Source of the DNA: Phytophthora colocasiae | Lineage: Eukaryota > Oomycota > Peronosporomycetes > Peronosporales > Peronosporaceae | Assembly: GCA_018806915.1 (NCBI GenBank) | Contig: JAGKQI010000055.1 | Location: forward strand, 248,001 to 312,000 | Reading direction: 5' to 3' | Length of the DNA stretch: 64,000 nucleotides | In this document: positions 9,268 through 20,222 of the stretch, piece after piece | How the letters are laid out: the number at the start of each line of letters is the position of its first letter | Numbering within the stretch: the first letter of the stretch is position 1 | Notes under the pieces: generated by a model | The model's input: only the letters and a program-made list of their open reading frames with translations | Database searches by the model: none | What the model was told of the DNA's origin: nothing | Program-made: the position numbers and the translations under genes

Positions 9268-10102
9268 ATCTTTAAAAAGATACAGCTGTAGTTTTTATTT
9301 TACGAGACATACGCACACAATCGTCTGCTTCGTCGAGTCGTTTAAGGATAAATTACGGGCTGTGCTGAGGCAGCGTGATTTTAAAGAACGCGGAGGTCGC
9401 TCACAAAGTTTATTAACGGAAACACGGCCAACGCAATCAATGCCCCGAGTACATGTAGCTTTCGGATGGGCACCCACGCCCACACTCTATGAATGAAGAT
9501 CACTGTGAAGTGGAATACATGTGTATCTCCACTACAGTACTACCAGCCTGCACTGTACAGCTCCACGCAATGAGATTCTAAAATCGCTCTTGTTGTGGCA
9601 AGTTCAAGCTCCTGTAGTCAACATAAAGCTCGTTTGACATTAATTCTTGTACGTGTACGGTACCCAGTGTATATGTATCAGGAGATTACGATGGCATTCC
9701 CAACGCATGTGCGCTTTCCCGTCGGGTTCATTGATGTGCAGATTGTGCCGTCCAGCGTCGCAACCGCAGCCGCTGCCTGTGTACAAAGGTACATGACGTG
9801 TTACAATACCACACAGAAGAGCTTTGGATAGCCGAAAAACAATCAGTTGGTACATTATTGGTGTACAGTACCATCATCACTCTCAGCGTGATTCAGGTCC
9901 TGGGTGTGTGTCTTTGCCTTGTTACGTTACCCTACGTTAGTTTGTCCACGCAATCGCCAGAGCGTTATCTGCCATCCCAGCCGTCTGGTGCGTCAGGCAT
10001 CCCAACAAATCAAGACAGACCACTCACCCTGACAGAGCTATGAAGTCTTCTCCAAACACCACTTCTCCTTCTTCTCACAACGTGTTAAACCAAGTAAACT
10101 CA
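9268..10102. other. intergenic between two tandem bZIP copies
   Basis: About 830 bp separating same-strand copies 2 and 3. No repeat or coding feature recognised. Must contain the 3' end of copy 2 and the promoter of copy 3. Confidence 0.5.
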
Positions 10103-11014
10103 ATGGACTGCGTTCTACAACCTCCTAACAGCCGTCTCTTTAGTGACGAAGTCATTGGTGGCGTCGTACAGCGATCACCTGGGCATCGAAGGATGATGAC
10201 CCATTCCTCGTACTTAACGACACGTGGAGGCCCAGAGGATACGAGAGCTCAACTCCAAGCCGAGAAGATGAAGAAGAATACGAGTGAAGAACAAGTCAAA
10301 GCCATGGCAGAGCTCGTAGTAGCGGAGAAGCTCCGTCTACGAGAGTTACGACGTGTGAGGCAGATCCGATACCGAAAGAAGAAGGACGACTATGCGAACG
10401 ACATGGACGAGATGAACCGGCAGCTTCGAGACGAGATTGACCAGCTCGAGCAGAGACGTCGATCGGTTTTAGCGATGATTCCGAGTAGGGAGAGTGGCTG
10501 GAGTGTGGCAGTCGAGTACTTTCGACTGTTCCAGTATGGCGTACGGAAGTCCTCTTCTGAGGCGCAAATGGACTTCTTACAGACGTCCATGACCCCTACA
10601 GTGGTGTTTAATGCTGAACAAGGCATAGAAGCGATGATGAAGAGCTGGGGGCGACTTTCTCGTTGGTTCCCTGACTTTGAGATCGAGTTGGACGGACTGG
10701 GGAGAGATTCGTTGGGGATTTTCATCGCAACGACGAAGACAACGTTCACATTGTCGGAAGAAGCGATTGGCTCAGTGTTTCCTGTTCTGAGGAGCAGTGA
10801 ATCTTCATTGGTGAAGAAACTGCTTGGACGGAAGATCGTCGTGCGAGGATCAGCGCAGTTCGAGTGGGATACTGCATACTGCCGCATGGTTTGCATTAGA
10901 ACTCAAGCGGACATGTTAACTCCGATGTTGCAGCTATTGGACACGTTAGAAGCTGTGGAGAAAGTGTTCGAGAAAGCCTTTATTACGCTTGATTTCCACT
11001 GCAAACAAGCTTAA
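10103..11014 (+). CDS. bZIP transcription-factor-like protein, copy 3
   Basis: 303 residues from ATG 10103. An upstream in-frame ATG at 10040 exists; 10103 is preferred because MDCVLQPPNSRLFSDEVIGG matches the family N-terminus. A charged coiled coil precedes the basic region, which is at residues 80-96 (RELRRVRQIRYRKKKDD), again with Arg at the canonical Asn position. Zipper about 97-121. C-terminal family domain: WSVAVEYFRLFQYG, a threonine-rich TTKTTFTLSEEAIGSVFP segment, LLGRKIVVRGSAQFEWD, and an end VFEKAFITLDF. Intact. Same strand and spacing as copy 2, consistent with tandem duplication. Confidence 0.85.
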   Translation: MDCVLQPPNSRLFSDEVIGGVVQRSPGHRRMMTHSSYLTTRGGPEDTRAQLQAEKMKKNTSEEQVKAMAELVVAEKLRLRELRRVRQIRYRKKKDDYANDMDEMNRQLRDEIDQLEQRRRSVLAMIPSRESGWSVAVEYFRLFQYGVRKSSSEAQMDFLQTSMTPTVVFNAEQGIEAMMKSWGRLSRWFPDFEIELDGLGRDSLGIFIATTKTTFTLSEEAIGSVFPVLRSSESSLVKKLLGRKIVVRGSAQFEWDTAYCRMVCIRTQADMLTPMLQLLDTLEAVEKVFEKAFITLDFHCKQA

Positions 11015-11045
11015 AACCATACATGTAACAATACAAAACACATTA

Positions 11046-11086
11046 GAGACCTTTCGGAGCGGATGTTGGTTGTTGGTTGCGGGAAC
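11046..11086 (+). repeat. left 41-bp TIR
   Basis: Perfect inverted match to 17498-17538. Confidence 0.8.
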
Positions 11087-11676
11087 AGCGAGTACAACTG
11101 TCGCGTTCGTGCAACCCGCAACCTGCAAATGCTTTTTTTCTTTCGGAGCTCTTTAGATGTGGGAACGGCTCTTCGTGACTCTTTATCACCTAAGCTCAGA
11201 CACTCGAAGAACAGCGCGACCAAAGGATCATGCAACGAGTAACTAGACCACGAACGAGGGGCTTGGCAGCTCTCATGATGGCGCTGTACTATCATGATTC
11301 CAGCTACGATCACGCCTTGTGTGCTGCTTTGCTGGTCAGGCCTTCGGTAGAGCGGCCCCTTGTCCCTGACTCTCGCTTTAGCCCGATGCAAATGCGCTCG
11401 AAGACTACAGATTTAAATGCGATAAACTGATGCAGCTTACAGATCTATTACTGATTAAAGTTTGGACTTCCATTAAGCGTACCAGCAGCAGCCATGCTTT
11501 TCTGATGCTGCCAAACTTTGCCTTAAAGGGCATGTCCTTGTTCACCTGGATGGCGTGTAAGTAGTCTTCATCGGGGCCAAATCGCTTGGGGAGTGTAGCA
11601 GAGCGATCCACAGCGGGGATAATTTCGTTTGCCGAGTGATCATCTCCGTCATCCGCACCTCCGTTCTTGTAGTTTG

Positions 11677-12103
11677 TGTTGCGCCCGATCTCCACTGGGG
11701 AGACCAGGCGCAGAGGAGAACCCTCTGTGGAGTCAGCTGTGTCGGTAGGCAACCGACACATCTGATCTCCAGATGGGTTCAGTGGCTACTGAGCCAACAG
11801 ATTTGTATTTGAGTTAATTAAGGCTATAGTTTAGCTAAGGTTAATCAAGTGACGATACAGTCTGTGGTCAGTTGACAAGTACGTAGCCAAGCTGTGATTG
11901 GCTAGTACCGTCTCTCTGGAGAGAGGCACCATTTGTGCGATGAGGAACCGGAGGCAAGAGGGAGAGGATTCATTCCTCTCACAACCGCTTTTGCTTCGGA
12001 CTGAGCACGTTCGTAAGGATAGCATAAGTTAGCGGTAGAGAGAGATAAAATCAATAAAGACAGTTGATTAAAGACATTCTCTTAGCGTTTATTCACTTTA
12101 ACA
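11677..12103 (+). repeat. Copia-1 left LTR
   Basis: 427 bp, TGTTGCGCCC...TTTAACA. The first 40 bases contain nested inverted repeats (TGCGCC/GGCGCA enclosing TCTCC/GGAGA), and a TGTCGGT/ACCGACA hairpin follows. Confidence 0.9.
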
Positions 12104-12125
12104 TTTCAAGTGAGAGTGCCAAGTG

Positions 12126-15100
12126 ATGACCAGCAACGCAGCCAGCAACGCCTTCGACAGGCTCGTCTTCCCGAGCGACCCGAAGCAATTCGGTGTCTGG
12201 AAGGATTTGATCATCGGTCATCTGCGCCAGAAAAGTGCTGCGCAACGACGTGACGCAGTGGTCAAGGGGCAAGACGAGCCAGCTTTCGCGTACGAGACGC
12301 TACTGCAGAGGCAGTGCATTGTGCCAACGCTCCGAGACGGGTGCGACGAGGCAACGATTCGGGCCAACAAGTGGCAGCAAGTTGTGCTGACCGACCAGGA
12401 TGCCTACATCCGGTCGATGTTAAGTCAGACGCTACCAAGGTCGTACCTTGAGGCGCTGCGCGTCTCTTTCAACGAAGAGAGTCTGCCAGCCGCGTGGGCA
12501 CGACTGGAGACAACGTTCGGCAAATCCAACGCGCAAGGAATGGCCACTCTGATTACAGAGTTCGACAAAGCTTTGTCGATGGATTTCAGCTCCGTGGGTG
12601 AGCTGATCCAGCGCGTCAAGGAGGCGCGTAATCGGGCCAATCGCCAGTCGCGTGAAACCCTGGGCAATCTGACGATGATCCCCAACCAGTTTGCGGCCAT
12701 GAAGGTCCTGGCTCTGTTTCCAAGCCAGTATTGGGGTAATCAAGTCGACTACAGCGCTCAAGGCTTCTGCCTTGACAAAGTCGAGGCCATGCTACGCAAC
12801 GTGTTCATGAACAAGAGCAGTAGCGAGATTCAAGCGATGACTTCAATGTCGGCAGTACCGGTTCATCACGTGAAAAACCGGGCCAGCTTGGGCAAGCGCA
12901 AGATTCCAAAGAGCGATGAGTGCTTCTACTGCGATGGAAGGTACAATCGCAACGACAGGCCACACAGGAGGGTGGTCTGTCCTGCGAAGCAACGTGACGA
13001 AGCCAGGGGCTGTCACCGATCCAACATCTTCCAGAAGGCCAAGGAAATCGATGTTGCTGATGCGAAGAGCAAAAAGGGCGGATCGAAAAAGAAAGTCCGA
13101 GTGGAGATTCCGGTGGACGCGGCTTTCGTCAAGCCGTCCAGCAAGCCAACGCCTGTTGCTGCGACACGTGCAGAAGATCCACTGTGGAACATGCTGACAC
13201 CGGAACAAGCCAAGGCCGACATTGATGCGCTGATGGCATCTCCACCCCCAACCCCAGGATCGCCTGTGGTATCGGATACGCCGATGAGTGACGACGACGA
13301 CGTCGATGACTTCGAACCGAAGAAGGTACCGGTGCTTACCGGAAAAGTCTCGGAAGCTTCCAGCAGCATCCAGAAGGCGTCTACCGACATCGAGAAGACG
13401 GTAAGAGCTTTGTACCCACAACTGATTGAACGAACAGTTACTGACGTGTCGTGTTATGATTGGGTGTTAGACTCCGGCTGTGGCTACGGATTAACGGCCG
13501 ACGAGTCGCTGTTTGTGCGCAAACAGCCAAGCCAAACGTTTAGTTTTACGTTCGGAGAAGGGAGTAAACTTAACAATACACACGTTGGCTCTGTTAAACT
13601 CTATTTTTTGGGTCCAGACGGTATTAAACCGTTTCAATTTGATAATATGGCATTAGTTCCAAAGGCAAAAGCCAACATACTAAGTGAGTACTGGCTAAAA
13701 AGGAAAGGTTATCAAATTGTTGAGAGTGCAAATGGACAGTACAAGTTTGTACTGTGGAAGCGTAAGCTAGCATTTGTGGCTATTGCTGTGAATGGAGCTT
13801 ACTATGTACAAGGTCGTACACTTAGAGACAGACAGATATACTGTGCAGCAGTAAAGACAAGACCTGTGCAGCCGCTAAGAATGGCAGGTTGTACACAGGT
13901 CAAGACTGCTTTGACTGAGTGGCATGTCAGACTGGGACATCTAAACAGAGACAAGTTGATCGATGTGATGAGTAGCAACCTGATACCAGGGCTCCCTAGT
14001 TACAGCAGGACTGCGCTCACAAAAGTTCCATTCTTCTGTCACACATGCACAGAGATGAAGATGCGGAGGATGAGCTACAGGAACATGGTGGGCACGAGAG
14101 ACAATCGTCCCATAAGTACTATCCACATGGACACGAACGGTCCTATCAAAAAGCTCGGAGTATACGGAGCAGTTGGCTCTATCCGATACTTCCTCAGTAT
14201 CATTGACGATCATACATCGTGGCGATGGACATTTGTCCTTCGCAAGAAAACGGAGGTGCAGGTCAAAGTAAAAGAACTGTTGACACGTTTAGAACGAGAT
14301 GGAAAGTTTACAATAACACGCATCAGATCCGATGGCGGGACGGAGTTTGTGAACGAAGCACTTAAAACGTATTGCACAAGCAAAGGAATCAGCTTTCAAA
14401 CATCAAATCCATACAGTCCAGAGGAAAATGGAGCAGCTGAGAGAGACCACCAAACCAAGATGGGAAAGGTACGGTGCGCTCTAAAAGATGCAGACATGCC
14501 GGCTAAGTGGTGGCCAGAGGCACTCAAATACATGACGTATGTGCAGAATTGCACGCCGATGAGTCGCCTAAAGAACCGAACACCGTATGAATTAGTGAAA
14601 GGAACACACCCGGATGCAAGAACGCTCCAAGTATGGGGATGTGTCTGCTTTGCATACGTGCCAGAAGCTATCCGAAAAGACAAGAAGTTGTCGGCACGAG
14701 CCATAAAGTGCAGATTCTTGGGAATCGCCGAAGACACAAAAGGGTTTCTGACTTCTGGATGTGCACAACAACAAGTTTATGGTCGCTAGATCAGTGACAT
14801 TTGACACAGAAAATGCATCAGGAATCATCCTAAGATCCTTAGGAAAGGATCCAGATAAGTTGACGGATGCTGAGTTGGAAGAGATCGACTCTCTAGATCA
14901 AATGTCAACAACGGAGGAAGTCACTTCCAAAGTTCCTGTCGCCGAGCAAGGCACGGAAAAGTTGTCCAAAGCAGTGGGAGTCAAGCGCAAATCAGCGACA
15001 ACTACTGAAGCAGTGGGAGTTCCTCGCGAATCACAGAGAGCAAAGAGAGCTCCTATGGAGGCATCAACGAAGCCACAAAGGACAAGGAAACGTCCAGAAC

Positions 15101-16761
15101 GATACGAAGACTATAAGTGTTTTCAAACCCACATTGATAAGGAAATTGCTGTGGACCAGCTAAGCAATCATGTAGCAGTACCTAGAAGTCTAAAAGAAGC
15201 TCTGACTGGCGCACAAAGAAAACAGTGGCGCCAAGCGCTAGACTTAGAGTACGAATCGCTGCTAGAAAATGGCACGTGGAAGCTGACACGCTTACCACCA
15301 GGCCAAAAGGCACTGCCATGCCATTGGGTCCTCGCGGTAAAGTACAACGCGGATGGAACAATCGAACGCTTTAAAGCACGACTTGTAGCACAAGGAAATC
15401 ACCAAGAATACGGTGTGGACTGCGATGATGTATACGCACCTGTGGCGCGGTTTGAATCACTCCGGCTAGTTCTGGCTATTGGGACGATCTTGGATTGTCA
15501 CATTCATCAAATGGATGTTAGCACTGCATTCCTCAATGGATTGATGGAAGGCGAACAGCGGGTGTTCATGCATCAACCTCCGGGCTACAGACAGGCTAGA
15601 CATGAAGGACTAGTGTGTGAGCTAAGAAAGAGCATTTATGGGCTGAAGCAAGCGCCAAAGATATGGTACAGAGTCTTGCACAAGTTTTTCATGAGCTTAG
15701 GTTTTGTCCGATGCAACAAGGAGTATTGCATCTATGTCCAAAAAGTGGGAGAACATTGGATAATTGTGGTGGTCTATGTTGATGACCTTACCATCATGTC
15801 TCGTGACATGAGTTTGATCTACCAGTTAAAGAAAGATCTATCTTCGAGATTCAAGATGAAAGATCTCGGAGACATACACTACATCCTGAAGATGGAGGTC
15901 CGTAGAAATCGTGCACAGCGAAAGATGACCATTTCACAGCACAAGTATGTAACCGAACTCTTGAAAAAGTTCAACATGGAGGACTGTACTCCAGTATCTA
16001 CTCCACAACTCAGAGGAGTTGAACTAGTAGCAGAGACAGAAATGACAGCTAAAGAAATAGCTGATCAGAAATTTGATTTCCGAGGGCTTGTCGGGTCTCT
16101 GCAGTATCTAGTGAGAGGAACTAGACCAGACATTGCCAACGCAGTGAGAGAACTAAGTAAGTTTCTATCGTGTTACAACCACACACACTGGGAGGCAGCA
16201 CGGAGAGTGCTCAAATAATTGAAAGGGACGTCAACGTACGGTCTCCTTCTTGATGGGAATTCGAGAACGGTGACGTATGAAGTGTACACAGACGCAAGCT
16301 TCGCGTGTCAACCCAAAGAACGTAAGTCGATTACTGGGTATGTGATCACTATGGCTGGAACCAGTATTTCATGGTGTAGCAGTAAGCAGGCATCAGTTTC
16401 TCTTTCGACATCTGAGGCTGAACTAATTGCCCTAAGTGAAGGAGCAAAGGAGAGCGAGTGGTTATGGTATCTGCTGAGAGAAATGGGATTTCCTCAAACG
16501 CAACCAGTGCAAGTATGGTGCGATAGCAAGTCGGTCATAAGCACAGTAAAGAATGCAGGAAATCACAAAGCAACAAAGCACATACAAATACGATATTTGT
16601 TTACAAGAGATTTAGTAGAGGAAGGAAGGTTAGATGTACATTACTGTCGGACCGATGACATGGCTGCAGACATCTTAACTAAAGCTCTACCAACAGGACA
16701 GTTTGCAAAGCTTCGCGAACTCATTGGAGTCAAAGACCTAAAGACTACCATCGACACTTAG
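12126..16761 (+). pseudogene. Copia-1 gag-pol polyprotein, two lesions
   Basis: ATG 12126 opens an 887-codon frame. Gag is residues 1-about 440, with a CFYCDG...VVCP Cys/His segment near 265. The protease has WVLDSGCGYG (about 448). The integrase has HVRLGHLNRDKL...CHTC (HHCC), then IHMDTNG, IRSDGGTEF and SPEENGAAER as D, D, E. The frame ends at 14789, but the correct reading moves to another frame near 14750 (LDVHNNKFMVAR). RT follows with KARLVAQGNHQEYG, YGLKQAPKIWY and the YVDD box. A TAA at 16216-16218 replaces the Tyr of the usual VLKYLKGT motif. RNase H then runs to 16761 (YTDASFA, STSEAEL, ADILTKALP). Apart from these two lesions it is complete. Confidence 0.9.
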
Positions 16762-16767
16762 TGGGAG

Positions 16768-17194
16768 TGTTGCGCCCGATCTCCACTGGGGAGACCAGGC
16801 GCAGAGGAGAACCCTCTGTGGAGTCAGCTGTGTCGGTAGGCAACCGACACATCTGATCTCCAGATGGGTTCAGTGGCTACTGAGCCAACAGATTTGTATT
16901 TGAGTTAATTAAGGCTATAGTTTAGCTAAGGTTAATCAAGTGACGATACAGTCTGTGGTCAGTTGACAAGTACGTAGCCAAGCTGTGATTGGCTAGTACC
17001 GTCTCTCTGGAGAGAGGCACCATTTGTGCGATGAGGAACCGGAGGCAAGAGGGAGAGGATTCATTCCTCTCACAACCGCTTTTGCTTCGGACTGAGCACG
17101 TTCGTAAGGATAGCATAAGTTAGCGGTAGAGAGAGATAAAATCAATAAAGACAGTTGATTAAAGACATTCTCTTAGCGTTTATTCACTTTAACA
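16768..17194 (+). repeat. Copia-1 right LTR
   Basis: 427 bp, appears identical to 11677-12103; followed by target duplication GTTTG. Confidence 0.9.
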
Positions 17195-17497
17195 GTTTGT
17201 GTCTAGCGCGGTCGCCTCTTTCCCAGACGATAGCGCGGGGGAGAGTGTGGAGAGCGCCATGATCGAGTTCGAATTCTTTGCGATTTTCGAGCGGTGCGAG
17301 GCTAGACCTGTAGAACTTAGTGCAGCTCTTCTACATCAAAAACTGGAGAATTTCATCATAGACAGATTTCCACAACCTACATCGTTGTGGGATACGAGGC
17401 CTCCGTTGGCGGTATTTCCAACATGGATGTTGGAACGAAAGGTCGTGGCCGGAAGTGATTAGTAAGCAGCTATAATTTTGCACCTTTTACGCGTGTC

Positions 17498-17538
17498 GTT
17501 CCCGCAACCAACAACCAACATCCGCTCCGAAAGGTCTC
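17498..17538 (-). repeat. right 41-bp TIR
   Basis: Perfect inverted match to 11046-11086. Confidence 0.8.
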
Positions 17539-17595
17539 TTCACGTATTTTTTCGAGCTCAAGACTGACTCAACATGATGCTTCACGTACTTAGTA

Positions 17596-18387
17596 CACCG
17601 ATCGACAGAATGCATGAACCACTTTCCCGCAGGTGCAAAGTCTGTCCTGCGTGTGTAGACTGGTTATGTGAGAACGAATTAATAACGATTTTGGTAAAAG
17701 ATAGAAAAAATTGGTTTTAAGTGCCTTGTTAAATGCACTAGTGACGGTATCCGCTTTAATGGATTCCCAGGCTGAAATGGCACGCTTTATCGTAGCCAAG
17801 CGCTTTTCTTTCGCCGTCGTAGCAGTAGCCTTTTCAAACAGCCATAACGCCTTCAGCTTCGCCTTGAGAGGCCCCATAATGCCAACGTCTAAGGGCTGGC
17901 AAACAGAGGTAGCGTTTTTTGGCAATGGCTGTAGAACAGCGCCAAGTTCCTCCGAAACTATAGCTTCCGATACGCCCGAGACATGACACTCTAAGTTATC
18001 TACGAGTAGTAGAGCCGAGGGCGTAATGTGCTGCTGCAGAAGCGAGCGTAGGTAAAGCTTCCACACGCGAGAGTCCATGCTTTTGTCTGTACAGTATACA
18101 CATGACCTACATATATAAACAGTTTAAGTATAAATAAACGAAATAAATTAAAAGACTCACCTTGGGGGTATGTTGGCAATTCTTCCATCTCGATGGTTCC
18201 GTTCGGTTCCCCTCGCAAAATAAATAGCAATGGCAGCTTGACACCATCAGCACGAATTGTGCATACGGCGTTGTTTGGCTGGCGCGTACACCTCCTCAAG
18301 GAGGCCTGTGATGGCAACCTCCTCTGCCTCCTGCAATACTGTCGCGGGTGGTGGGGTCTGCGAGGACTCCTCGTCCGCTGCCTCCAT
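17596..18387 (-). pseudogene. pogo-family DDE_1 transposase, N-terminal DNA-binding part deleted
   Basis: ATG at 18387 (minus) reads MEAADEESSQTPPPATVLQE and goes on to AKQRRMH, where the helix-turn-helix region has been lost. The sequence resumes with the catalytic domain: TIRADGVKLPLLFILRGEPNG, an apparent intron (about 18088-18164, GTGAGT...TAG), then VYTVQTKAW, where a 4-base loss shifts frame into DSRVWKLYL. Further on are LLVDNLECH and LPKNATSVCQPLDVGIMGP, the DDE_1 hallmarks. Decayed. Confidence 0.7.
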
Positions 18388-18556
18388 TTTATCGAGTGGC
18401 TGGTGGAGACCTCCGTTTTATCGAGTGGCTAGTGGAGTTTTATTTTAGCGATTGAACGCTGCGACGGGTGATTTGATTGGTTGATAACAATATGTGTACG
18501 CAATTCTATATCACGGGCGCCCTTTTTATATGGACCATGCATTCTGTCGATCGGTG
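17596..18556 (-). mobile_element. pogo-type (Tc1/mariner superfamily) derivative, TA target duplication
   Basis: 961 bp. Both ends carry CACCGATCGACAGAATGCAT and both are flanked by TA (17594-17595, 18557-18558). The right 130 bp is related to the 129-bp repeats of the 5004-8054 composite. Internally deleted relative to a full element, so probably moved in trans if at all. Confidence 0.85.
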
Positions 18557-19575
18557 TACTTATGTCAAGATGATCACGATCAGATCTCAAGACGAGTGGA
18601 GGGTTGGGGTTTAGCTGGACAGCAGGATCACGTTGGGCTTTGCCTTTGGCAGTGGACATGTTGTATCCAGAATTTAGGCAAATGTACGAAAACGGTACAG
18701 ATGAGGGCGTGGTTAGTGAACGGGCATCAAATTATAACCCATCCAATGGCATCAGAATGTTATAGATGAGGTCGCATTCAGGACCACTGACATTGTTAGG
18801 TACCACTAAAGGGGTACGCTGGCGTTTGAATAACCCTCGGCGGGAAATTTGAAATTGGCTATGCGGAAGGAGGTTCAAGCACAGCGCATCCGCCTAACCA
18901 AGGCTCAGCAATGGTCAAGAACCACTATGGACCCTAAGGGAACTGGGGGAATGGGCATGGCAGCAGTTTGACTTACAGAAGGCCCCTGCCAAGTCGACGG
19001 TGCCTGCTGAAAGCACGCCGGACTGTTCGTAGACCGAACCCAGATCAGTGACATTCTAGCCTCCGATTAGTGTCAATGAATATCTAAATGCATTACGTTG
19101 ACCACTCCTCCAGATTTTATGGATCTCTGATAGGATAATTCCACCTGAGACTTAGTACATATCAGGTGTGACGCCCTCATCTGTATTCTGAATACGTAGA
19201 GATGTTAACGCGATAGCTACAGTCTCATAAGCGTGTACGCTAGACTGACTACGGACATACCTAGCTAATCTGCAAGACAATCGAGAATTTATTAGTAAAA
19301 TATCATGTACACGAACTCTTTTCACACCTCTGTCCACCATTTGTTCACGCTGCGTTAGTAAACATTCCCACAGCAATAGAGAGTGGTCGTACGTGTATAC
19401 AGTTGGTCGAGGGAACAGTCTGTTATCCTAAAGGAGTGCAAAATAACAACGATATTTCCACATGTATTATACACCATGGATTAACCAGGTGTCACCACAA
19501 TCATCGCTTTCTCCCTTGAAGAACTACATGTACATGTACATGTAGTTCTCATCCGTAAATTTCTTCTTTTTGTTA
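18557..19575. other. gene-poor stretch with one pogo fragment
   Basis: Apart from the CENP-B-like fragment at 18861-19030, I see nothing coding. A short palindromic run of ACATGT units lies at about 19524-19545. Confidence 0.5.
18861..19030 (+). pseudogene. CENP-B/pogo N-terminal helix-turn-helix fragment
   Basis: Two frames together read MRKEVQAQRIRLTKAQQ and then LRELGEWAWQQFDLQKAPAK followed by STV, the pattern of the CENP-B N-terminal DNA-binding helices of pogo/tigger/jerky transposases. Frame is lost between the two parts and a stop follows. No termini recognised. Confidence 0.55.
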
Positions 19576-20015
19576 TTATCTCCATTGGAAGTCTGGAGAG
19601 ATGAAAGCCTTTTCAAACACGTACGACGTAGTTTCTAGACCTCCTAATAGTCGTAACATGGGCGTCAGTAGATCCGACTGCGTCATGACGATCGTCACAC
19701 GACAGTACGCTGCATCCCACTCGAACTGCATCGATCCACGCATCACCAGTCGTTGGTTTAGGAGGTTCTTAACAATCTTTCGGTCTCCATCAAGAGGAAG
19801 GTGTGGGAAAACGTTCCGTAGGGTCATCTCTGTAATCGTGACGCTGGTTGTCGTATTAGCGAGAAGAGAGTTCCGTCCGGCTTTCTTGAGTTCTTCCAGC
19901 TCGAATTCCACGTCTTGAAACCATTTCCAGCTCCTTATTAAGCCTTCGAGGCCTACGTCCAGCGTCACAGCGTTCTGTAGGAAATCTTCCTGAGCTGAAG
20001 TATTAGGAGCACTTA

Positions 20016-20044
20016 GGCCCTTGTTCAGGTACAGAACACATTCT
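20016..20044 (+). repeat. Harbinger left TIR
   Basis: 29 bp, two mismatches to the right TIR after position 23. Confidence 0.9.
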
Positions 20045-20222
20045 GAAAATGCCGGGTTTAGGGTTAGACAAATTGGACTGGTGCGTTGCCAATTTTTACA
20101 GACCGCTGTGCTCCAGCTTGTCCAATGCTGCACCGCGCACAAGCGATTGGTTGTGGAACGCAGCGATTTCAACCACCAGTCTCCTCAATACACAAGCAAT
20201 AAGCATCACAAGGAGTTTTACC

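Larger units (their letters stand above)
11677..17194 (+). mobile_element. Ty1/Copia LTR retrotransposon, complete (Copia-1)
   Basis: 5,518 bp bounded by two 427-bp LTRs that look identical, with TG...CA ends. Five-base target duplication GTTTG at 11672-11676 and 17195-17199. Domain order gag, protease, integrase, RT, RNase H is the Copia order. A purine tract GTGGGAG directly precedes the right LTR and is the likely polypurine tract. It is inserted inside the 41-bp-TIR element. Identical LTRs point to recent insertion. Confidence 0.95.
11046..17538. mobile_element. unclassified DNA element with perfect 41-bp TIRs, split by Copia
   Basis: The 41 bp at 11046-11086 (starts GAGACCTTTCGGAGCGGATG) are the exact reverse complement of 17498-17538. 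Without the Copia element and one GTTTG duplication the unit would be about 970 bp. Inside, a minus-strand frame at 11405-11676 (contains SATLPKRFGPDEDYLHAIQV and AKFGSIRKAWLLLVRLMEV) and a plus-strand frame at 17199-17462 look protein-like but match nothing I know. Flanks TTA (left) and TTC (right) could be a mutated 3-bp TTA duplication; not proved. Confidence 0.5.
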
